Shown: piece by piece, positions 5,729 to 10,665 of the stretch
Layout: every line of letters starts with the position of its first letter
How positions within the stretch are numbered: the stretch's first letter is position 1
Source: an uncultured Bacteroidales bacterium
GTDB taxonomy: Bacteria > Bacteroidota > Bacteroidia > Bacteroidales > Bacteroidaceae
Direction: 5' to 3'
DNA: 10,665 nt
NCBI GenBank assembly: GCA_945871755.1
Contig: CAMBWV010000012.1
Location: 1-10,665, forward strand
Notes under the pieces: generated by a model
Seen by the model: only the letters and a program-made list of their open reading frames with translations
Database searches by the model: none
What the model was told of the DNA's origin: nothing
Translations under genes and position numbers: made by a program

Positions 5729-6622
5729 ATGTCTCCCACACTCAAAGGCACCATAGCCGGCCTCGTTGCCGCCATCTGCTACGGCCTCATCCCCCTCTTC
5801 ACCATCCCTATCAAGAATGGCGAAGCCGCCAACCACCTGAGCGATTGCTCCATCATGTTCTATCGCTTCGCCCTGGCCACGCTGATTATCGCCGTGCTCA
5901 TGCTGATTACGCGGCGGAGCTTCAAGATTACGCGCGGCGAACTCGTCACGCTCACCTACTTGGCCTTTCTCTCCGACGGCAGTGCCCTGTTCTTGATTGA
6001 CGGTTACAACTATTTGTCGAGCGGTGTGGCCACGACGATTCACTTCATGTACCCCGTTGTCACAACCATTATGATGATGGTCTTCTACAACGAGGCGCGC
6101 AAAGTCAGCACCCTGCTGGCCGTCTTGCTGGCCGTGGTCGGCGTGGGCGTTCTCTCGTGGCAGAGCAACGGACAGACGAGTTTGCACGGCGTTGTTATTG
6201 AGCTCATCAGCGCATGCTGCTACGCCTTCTACCTGATACGGGTCAACCGCAGCCGCGTCCGCAACATGGACGGCATGAAACTGACCTTCTATGTCATGGG
6301 TATCGGTGCCCTCATCTTCGGTGCGGAAGCCTTGCGTCAGGATGAGTTTCAGTTGATAACGACAGGCGTACAAGCCAGCCACCTGCTTTTGCTCGGCATT
6401 GTCTGTACGGTGGTGACGAATCTCTGCCTGGTGATGGCTGTCCAGCGAATTGGTTCGACGATGACCGCAGTATTAGGCGCGCTCGAGCCTCTGACGGCTG
6501 TGGCTCTCGGTTGCCTGCTGATGGGCGAGGCTATCACGCTCAACGTTGTGCTGGGCATCTGCCTCATCATCCCCTCGGTGATTATCATCATCTTCACCCG
6601 CGCCAAGCACGCATCGGCCTAA
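5729..6622 (+). CDS. EamA-family (DMT) membrane transporter
   Basis: This 297-residue inner-membrane protein of the drug/metabolite transporter superfamily has two EamA repeats of five helices each. Exporters of amino acids, purines or other small metabolites are known in the family; the substrate here is unknown. About ten hydrophobic segments are visible, starting with GTIAGLVAAICYGLIPLF. The second repeat ends with the typical block LGALEPLTAVALGCLLMGE followed by the last helix and a short basic tail. An in-frame TTG at 5705 would add eight residues but lies inside the intergenic repeat, so ATG 5729 is chosen. The TPR gene follows after 19 bp, which suggests an operon reaching through the GHL10 gene. 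Confidence 0.9.
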   Translation: MSPTLKGTIAGLVAAICYGLIPLFTIPIKNGEAANHLSDCSIMFYRFALATLIIAVLMLITRRSFKITRGELVTLTYLAFLSDGSALFLIDGYNYLSSGVATTIHFMYPVVTTIMMMVFYNEARKVSTLLAVLLAVVGVGVLSWQSNGQTSLHGVVIELISACCYAFYLIRVNRSRVRNMDGMKLTFYVMGIGALIFGAEALRQDEFQLITTGVQASHLLLLGIVCTVVTNLCLVMAVQRIGSTMTAVLGALEPLTAVALGCLLMGEAITLNVVLGICLIIPSVIIIIFTRAKHASA

Positions 6623-6641
6623 CCCCTGCCCCACCCTTGCC

Positions 6642-7532
6642 ATGAATCGACTCCTGAGTACTCTCCTCCTCTTCCTCGTTGCCGCTTGTCTGTCTGGGCA
6701 GACGGTCATCGACTTGAAGCGCGGTGGCGGTGTGCGTGCCAAAACCGTGGACGACTATCGGCGCGACGACTCCGACCTCAACCGTCGCGTACGCGAAGAC
6801 TCCATCGCCTACAACGACTGCCTGACGCGCGCCTTCAACGCCCTCTACCGCGACTCGCTCGACCAGGCTGAGGATTTACTCGCGCGCGCCCTCACCTTGC
6901 GCCCCGCAGCTCCGAGCAACTATATCGTCCGCCACTACTTGGCCCGCATCCACATGGCGCGCGGGCAATATGCCGAGGCGGTCAAGGGGTTGACGACCCT
7001 GCTGCGCGAGCGTCCCGAGGACCGCGAAGTGCGAGGCGAGCGCGCCAGCTGCTATATCGAAAGCGGCAACGCGCAGGCGGCTCTAGAAGATTGCAATGCC
7101 CTCCTCGCCAGTCCGCCGTCGGAAGCGGACCACGTGCATGCCCTCTTCCTGCGCACGGCCGCCTACCACGCCCTCCACGAAACGGACAAGGCGCTGGCAG
7201 ATACAAGGGCTGTGCTCCAGATAGACCCTGCTAACAAAAGCGCCACCCTCCTAGAGGCCACCCTCCTTGCTGAGATGGGACAAACGGCGGAAGCGATGAA
7301 CCGCTACAACCTCTACGTGACGGCCCACCGCGAGGATGCCGATGGCTATGCCGCGCGCGCCGAACTGGAAGTGCGCCAAGAAATGTGGCAGGCCGCACGC
7401 GCCGACTACGACGAGGCCCTCCGCATCCGCCCTGCCGACCCCACCCTGCTGCTGGCCCGAGCCACCGTGCTCGAACGCCTTGGCCTCAACGCCTTGGCCA
7501 AGCGCGACCGAGAGGCAGCCAAGCGGGAATAA
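6642..7532 (+). CDS. TPR-repeat protein with a lipoprotein-like signal peptide
   Basis: This 296-residue protein is built almost wholly of tetratricopeptide-like helical pairs, roughly residues 60-290, with about six repeats; clear ones contain YLARIHMARGQYAEAVKGL, ARAELEVRQEMWQAARADY and the terminal LARATVLERLGLNALAK. Such scaffolds mediate protein-protein contacts. The N-terminus is a signal peptide with VAAC (residues 13-16), which fits a lipobox, so C16 could be lipidated and the protein anchored to an envelope membrane. Cleavage by signal peptidase I after SGQ is the alternative. It lies 19 bp after the EamA gene and 69 bp before the GHL10 gene, all on one strand, suggesting an envelope role together with the secreted GHL10 protein (inference). 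Confidence 0.85.
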   Translation: MNRLLSTLLLFLVAACLSGQTVIDLKRGGGVRAKTVDDYRRDDSDLNRRVREDSIAYNDCLTRAFNALYRDSLDQAEDLLARALTLRPAAPSNYIVRHYLARIHMARGQYAEAVKGLTTLLRERPEDREVRGERASCYIESGNAQAALEDCNALLASPPSEADHVHALFLRTAAYHALHETDKALADTRAVLQIDPANKSATLLEATLLAEMGQTAEAMNRYNLYVTAHREDADGYAARAELEVRQEMWQAARADYDEALRIRPADPTLLLARATVLERLGLNALAKRDREAAKRE

Positions 7533-7601
7533 CTTTGTCGCTGCCCCGTCCACCCTTTCCTTCACCCCGTTTTCCCAACCGACAGTCCACACTCCCAAAC
7601 C

Positions 7602-9122
7602 ATGAAATACGTCCTCCCGTTCCTTCTTCTGCTTGCCACCTTCGCCACTTCGGTTCTCCATGCCCAGGACCGCAGTCACGATTTCGAGAACCTGTTCTAC
7701 GACACGCAGTTGCCCGCAGGTTCGCGAGAGATACGCGCTGTCTGGTTGACCACCATCATGGGGCTGGACTGGCCGCAACGACCCGCTCGCACCGAGAGCG
7801 AGGCCGTCCAACAGCGACGCGCGCTCACCGATATACTTGACAAGTACGTGGAGGCAGGCATCAACACCGTTCTCTTCCAAACCCGTGTGCGCAGCACCAC
7901 AATGTTTCCCTCCGAGATGGAGCCTTGGGATGGCATCCTCACGGGAGAACCAGGTCGCGCGCCGATGTACGACCCTTTACAATTTGCCATTGACGAATGC
8001 CACAAGCGCGGGCTGGAGATTCACGCCTGGATTGTGGCCTTCCCCATCTGCAAGGCAGATGTGTGCAAGAAACTGGGCAGCCGCGCCCTGCCACGCCAGC
8101 ATCCCGAACTCTGCCAACTGTGTGGCGACAAGTGGGTGATGGACCCCGGTGTGCCCGAGACGGGTGAATATCTCGCCCGCTTCTGTGCGGAGGTGACGCG
8201 CAAGTACGACGTGGACGGACTGCATTTCGACTATATCCGCTATCCCGAGAAATCCTGGGGATTCAAGGACGACAAGACCTATGCCAAATATGGCAACGGC
8301 CAGCCGCGGGCACAGTGGCGACGCGACAATGTGACCCGCTGCGTGCGCCTGATTCACGACACGGTCAAGGCCATCAAGCCCTGGGTGCGACTGAGTTGCA
8401 GCCCCGTGGGCAAGTATGCCGACCTGCCGCGCCAGAGCAGTTCGGGATGGAATGCGCGCGATGCCGTCTCGCAGGATGCCAAACTGTGGTTGCGCGAGGG
8501 ACTGATGGATATGGTCTTCCCGATGATGTACTTCGACGGGCGGCATTTCTATCCCTTCGTGGTGGATTGGAACGAGGAGAGCGGTGGCCGCCCCATCGTG
8601 CCTGGCCTTGGCGCTTACCTGCTCTCGGGCAAAGAGCGCGGCTGGTCGCTCAATGTCATTCGCCGACAGATGAATGTCAGTCGCCAGGTAGGCAGCGGCG
8701 GGCAGTGTATGTTCCGCTCGGAATCGTTCACGGACAATACGAAAGGCCTCTACGACTTCCTCGCCCGCCAATTCTATCGCCAACCGGCCCTCACGCCTGC
8801 CGTGGAAGGGGCAACGGCCATGCCCGTGCCGCCCACCAACTGCACGGCCCAGCGCGAAAAACACTCGCTTCGCTTCCACTGGACAGCCGTAGCCCCAGCC
8901 CGCTCTGCTGGATACGCCCGCGCCGCCCGCTACCATCTCTATGCCTGTCCGTCGGACACCTTCCGCATCGCGGAAGCCCGCCGCATTGCCACGAACATTG
9001 AAGGCACGGAGTTTATCTACGCCCCCGCGCTCCCCGCTAACCTTCACCAGAAATTCTTCATCACGACTTTCGACGCCTTCAACAACGAGAGCGAAGCCGC
9101 CCGCGTGGAAATAATCTATTAG
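7602..9122 (+). CDS. Secreted GHL10 (DUF187) glycosyl-hydrolase-like protein
   Basis: This 506-residue exported protein belongs to the GHL10 family (PF02638), TIM-barrel glycosidase-like proteins that include B. subtilis YngK and E. coli DigH/YddW; DigH cleaves glycan strands of denuded peptidoglycan. A signal peptide is clear (MKYVLPFLLLLATF, with cleavage probably after HA at 20-21). The barrel spans about 41-395: REIRAVWLTTIMGLDWP opens it, then INTVLFQTRVRS (87-98), GLEIHAWI (137-144), VDGLHFDYIRYP (204-215, with D205 and D210 as the likely acidic active-site residues), and MDMVFPMMYFDG (302-313). Residues about 405-504 form a C-terminal fibronectin-III-like domain. The product probably acts in the periplasm or at the cell surface on peptidoglycan or another glycan; the substrate is inference. 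Its start is ATG 7602, with no Shine-Dalgarno sequence. Confidence 0.92.
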   Translation: MKYVLPFLLLLATFATSVLHAQDRSHDFENLFYDTQLPAGSREIRAVWLTTIMGLDWPQRPARTESEAVQQRRALTDILDKYVEAGINTVLFQTRVRSTTMFPSEMEPWDGILTGEPGRAPMYDPLQFAIDECHKRGLEIHAWIVAFPICKADVCKKLGSRALPRQHPELCQLCGDKWVMDPGVPETGEYLARFCAEVTRKYDVDGLHFDYIRYPEKSWGFKDDKTYAKYGNGQPRAQWRRDNVTRCVRLIHDTVKAIKPWVRLSCSPVGKYADLPRQSSSGWNARDAVSQDAKLWLREGLMDMVFPMMYFDGRHFYPFVVDWNEESGGRPIVPGLGAYLLSGKERGWSLNVIRRQMNVSRQVGSGGQCMFRSESFTDNTKGLYDFLARQFYRQPALTPAVEGATAMPVPPTNCTAQREKHSLRFHWTAVAPARSAGYARAARYHLYACPSDTFRIAEARRIATNIEGTEFIYAPALPANLHQKFFITTFDAFNNESEAARVEIIY

Positions 9123-9176
9123 GTAGGCGCTAAAGTTTTGGCAAGCACACTGGATACAAACTAAAGCATAAGAAAT

Positions 9177-9207
9177 TTTGCCCATCCCCCTGATATTTGT
9201 AATTTTG
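9177..9207 (+). promoter_or_regulatory. Bacteroidota-type promoter for the Rpn-like gene
   Basis: TTTG at 9177-9180 and TAATTTTG at 9200-9207 are separated by 19 bp, a full match to the Bacteroidota sigma-70-type consensus (TTTG, about 19 bp, TAnnTTTG). The transcription start would be near 9213-9215, giving a very short leader before the ATG at 9227. This is the best promoter in the window and shows that the Rpn-like gene is transcribed independently of the GHL10 gene. Confidence 0.75.
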
Positions 9208-9226
9208 CCGCAAACAAAGAATCACC

Positions 9227-10180
9227 ATGGAATCAACCAACAAATACATACGTTTTGACTGGGCCGTGAAGCGTATGCTGCGCGACAAGGCCAACTTTGC
9301 TGTGCTCGAAGGACTTATCACCGTCCTCTTCGGGCGGAAGATTACCATCGTGAAAATCCTGGAGAGCGAAGGCAAACAGGAAGACTCCCGCATCAAGTTT
9401 AATCGTGTATATATAAAGGCCAAGGAGGAGAATGGCGACTTTATCATCGTAAATGTGCAACTCCACCGAGAATTGTACTATCTTTACCGCATAGTCTGCG
9501 GTGTGTCGAAAGCCATCACCGAGCACATCGACATAGGCGATAAATACGACAAGGTAAAGAAGGTATATTCCATCAATATTCTCTACTTCGACCTTGGCAA
9601 AGGTTCTGACTACCTCTATCACGGCAAAACCATCTTCACGGGTGTTCACACGGGCGACCACTTGGAGGTAAACACCAAGGAGGACAACGAAATCCGTATG
9701 TGCATGCCCGAGGACGTATTCCCCGAGTACTACATCATTCGCGTGAACGAGTTCAACGACGTAGCCACCACGCCCATCGAAGAATGGCTGGACTATCTCA
9801 AGAACAACCGCATCAGCGACACCACAACCACCCCTGGCCTGTGCGAAGCCCGCGAACGTCTCCTCTATCTCCAGATGACCGACAAAGAGCGCCACGCCTA
9901 CGATGCCCACATGGACGACATCATGGTGCAAAACGATGTGCTGGATACGGCTAAGATGGAAGGACGCGCGGAAGGACGTGCCGAAGGTCGTGCCGAAGGA
10001 CTGGCCGAGGGTCGCGCCGAAGGCCTTGCCGAAGGTATGGCTAAGGGCCACGAGAAAGGACTAGCCGAAGGGCGCGAGGCCGCAATATTGGCCATGGCAA
10101 GGAGAATGAAGGAGAAAGGGATGCCGCTGGCTGATATTGCAGAGATGACAGGTTTATCTGTCGCTGAGTTGGAGAAATAA
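9227..10180 (+). CDS. Rpn/PDDEXK_2-family protein with altered catalytic residues
   Basis: This 317-residue protein belongs to the PD-(D/E)XK nuclease family transposase group (PF12784), related to E. coli Rpn recombination-promoting nucleases. The N-terminal part (about 8-40) keeps FDWAVKRML, and GVSKAITEHI, VKKVYSINILYFDLG, YHGKTIFTGVHT and FPEYYIIRVNEF are typical blocks of Bacteroidales members. At the expected active site, however, the protein reads NRVYIKAK (Y62) and FIIVNVQ (N76, Q78). Family members as I recall them have RVD and EIQ, so both acidic ligands appear replaced. Residues 245-283 are a low-complexity tract of four-residue units of the RAEG/LAEG type, followed by a small helical motif (288-317, ending DIAEMTGLSVAELEK) that resembles a helix-turn-helix. 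It has its own promoter upstream and a hairpin downstream, and its codons are somewhat AT-richer than the neighbours. Confidence 0.9.
   Translation: MESTNKYIRFDWAVKRMLRDKANFAVLEGLITVLFGRKITIVKILESEGKQEDSRIKFNRVYIKAKEENGDFIIVNVQLHRELYYLYRIVCGVSKAITEHIDIGDKYDKVKKVYSINILYFDLGKGSDYLYHGKTIFTGVHTGDHLEVNTKEDNEIRMCMPEDVFPEYYIIRVNEFNDVATTPIEEWLDYLKNNRISDTTTTPGLCEARERLLYLQMTDKERHAYDAHMDDIMVQNDVLDTAKMEGRAEGRAEGRAEGLAEGRAEGLAEGMAKGHEKGLAEGREAAILAMARRMKEKGMPLADIAEMTGLSVAELEK
9959..10075 (+). repeat. 12-bp tandem repeat coding for RAEG/LAEG units
   Basis: About ten imperfect 12-bp units inside the Rpn-like gene encode EGRA-type tetrapeptides: four RAEG-like, then alternating LAEG and RAEG, then degenerate MAKG, HEKG and LAEG. 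Third positions differ between units, so the peptide is better conserved than the DNA. The charged periodic sequence is likely helical. In-frame slippage would change length without a frameshift. Confidence 0.9.
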
Positions 10181-10191
10181 TTTTTTAGAGA

Positions 10192-10277
10192 ATAGGATGC
10201 GGCTCGGGAGAGCGAAGGGGGGAAACGCGTTTTTCTGTTTGTTCCCTTCTCGTCTTTTATTCCGAGCCGCATTCTAT
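10192..10277. terminator. Large hairpin between the Rpn-like gene and the ABC-F gene
   Basis: Outer arms ATAGGATGCGGCTCGG (10192-10207) and CCGAGCCGCATTCTAT (10262-10277) pair over 16 bp with one G-T wobble. Within the loop, GAAGGG (10214-10219) can pair with CCCTTC (10244-10249) and AAAC (10223-10226) with GTTT (10237-10240); the inner stem is followed by TCGTCTTTTATT, like an intrinsic terminator. It begins 11 bases after the Rpn stop. Its right arm overlaps the probable promoter of the next gene. Confidence 0.65.
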
Positions 10278-10282
10278 CTTTG
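10275..10282 (+). promoter_or_regulatory. Probable promoter -7 element of the ABC-F gene
   Basis: TATCTTTG is a perfect TAnnTTTG match. Transcription would begin near 10289, about 20 bases before the ATG. There is no good TTTG at the -33 spacing; the expected region is T-rich (CTTTTATT). The first bases of the element belong to the right arm of the large hairpin. Confidence 0.55.
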
Positions 10283-10308
10283 CAGCTTAACAAAACCCAT
10301 AGATTTTT

Positions 10309-10665
10309 ATGCTAACCGCAGACAACCTGACCGTAGAGTTTTCCGGAACCACCCTTTTCAGTAATATTTCCTTCGTCATCAACGAGAAAGACCGCATTGC
10401 CCTGATGGGCAAGAATGGCGCGGGCAAGAGCACGCTCCTCAAGATTCTCGCTGGTGTGCGCCAACCCACACGCGGCACTGTCTCGGCCCCCAAGGGTACT
10501 GTTGTGGCCTATCTGCCGCAGCATCTGATGACCGAGGACGGGCGCACTGTGTTTGAGGAAGCCTCGCAAGCCTTTGCCCATCTGCGCGAAATGGAAAGTG
10601 AGATAGAGGAACTCAATCGCCAACTTGCCGAGCGCACGGACTACGAGAGCGATGAATATATGGCA
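10309..10665 (+). CDS. ABC-F family ATPase, 5' part (cut by window end)
   Basis: The first 119 residues of a soluble ABC-F protein (normally about 530-650 residues with two ATPase domains) are present. ABC-F proteins bind the ribosomal E site and act in translation or antibiotic protection; they are not transporters. Visible are the opening MLTADNLTVEFSG, the Walker A motif GKNGAGKST (34-42), the Q-loop YLPQ (Q71) and the start of the charged helical arm insert (EMESEIEELNRQL). No membrane segment is present. The subfamily (Uup, YheS, EttA, YdiF type) cannot be told from this part. The ATG at 10309 is supported by the -7 box and by the normal distance to Walker A. The gene continues beyond the window. 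Confidence 0.9.
   Translation, partial: MLTADNLTVEFSGTTLFSNISFVINEKDRIALMGKNGAGKSTLLKILAGVRQPTRGTVSAPKGTVVAYLPQHLMTEDGRTVFEEASQAFAHLREMESEIEELNRQLAERTDYESDEYMA

Noticed and set aside
7530..7537. TAACTTTG as a promoter for the GHL10 gene
   Set aside because: It matches TAnnTTTG but overlaps the TPR stop codon and has no TTTG at -33; the tight gene spacing favours co-transcription.
7977..9185. 402-codon open frame on the minus strand opposite the GHL10 gene
   Set aside because: It is a shadow of the GHL10 coding sequence with no family features.
9959..10075. Relationship between the 12-bp units in the Rpn-like gene and the 12-bp units at 169-204
   Set aside because: Both contain GGAAG-like purine strings, but the coding repeat is explained by the RAEG peptide and the AGAGGA box is absent.
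9227..10180. Rpn-like gene as part of an insertion sequence
   Set aside because: No terminal inverted repeats or target duplications are seen around it; the inverted arms at 10192-10277 both lie downstream of the gene.

Overview
The window is about 10.7 kb of chromosomal DNA, with moderately high G+C in the genes, from a member of the Bacteroidota, most likely order Bacteroidales and Prevotella-like. The evidence is the protein flavours (rsmA divergent from a UPF0104/YbhN-type membrane protein, the Bacteroidales form of the PDDEXK_2/Rpn protein, a GHL10 protein), mostly absent Shine-Dalgarno sequences, and several TAnnTTTG promoter -7 elements. The genus is inference.

Layout. 1-291: no gene, a small hairpin and a phased purine-rich repeat array. 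292-1104 (-): rsmA/ksgA. 1105-1290: divergent promoter region. About 1222/1291-2268 (+): flippase-like LPG_synthase_TM protein. 2269-2484: repeat-rich intergenic region. 2485-3942: pepD. 3943-4059: long hairpin, probable terminator. 4060-4482: acyl-CoA thioesterase (4HBT). 4552-5595: aroB with a clear RBS. 5596-5728: second, inverted copy of the repeat. 5729-6622: EamA transporter. 6642-7532: TPR protein with a lipoprotein-like signal. 7602-9122: secreted GHL10/DUF187 glycosidase-like protein. 9227-10180: PDDEXK_2/Rpn-like protein with its own promoter. 10181-10308: large hairpin plus promoter. 10309 to the window end: 5' part of an ABC-F ATPase.

Working together. Most genes are housekeeping: rRNA methylation, dipeptide hydrolysis, the shikimate pathway and ABC-F translation factors. 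EamA-TPR-GHL10 is probably co-transcribed and may form an envelope or cell-wall unit (inference).

Most notable observations. (1) A ~110-bp intergenic repeat occurs twice in opposite orientation, flanking pepD-thioesterase-aroB, with a 47-bp identical core and AGAGGA boxes spaced exactly 10 bp apart. A related AGAGGA array lies at 121-204. (2) The Rpn-like protein carries Tyr and Asn where the family, as I recall it, has the catalytic Asp and Glu, so it may be a nuclease-dead member. (3) A long hairpin overlaps the likely promoter of the ABC-F gene. I see no CRISPR array, tRNA, rRNA, IS element or classical defence island.
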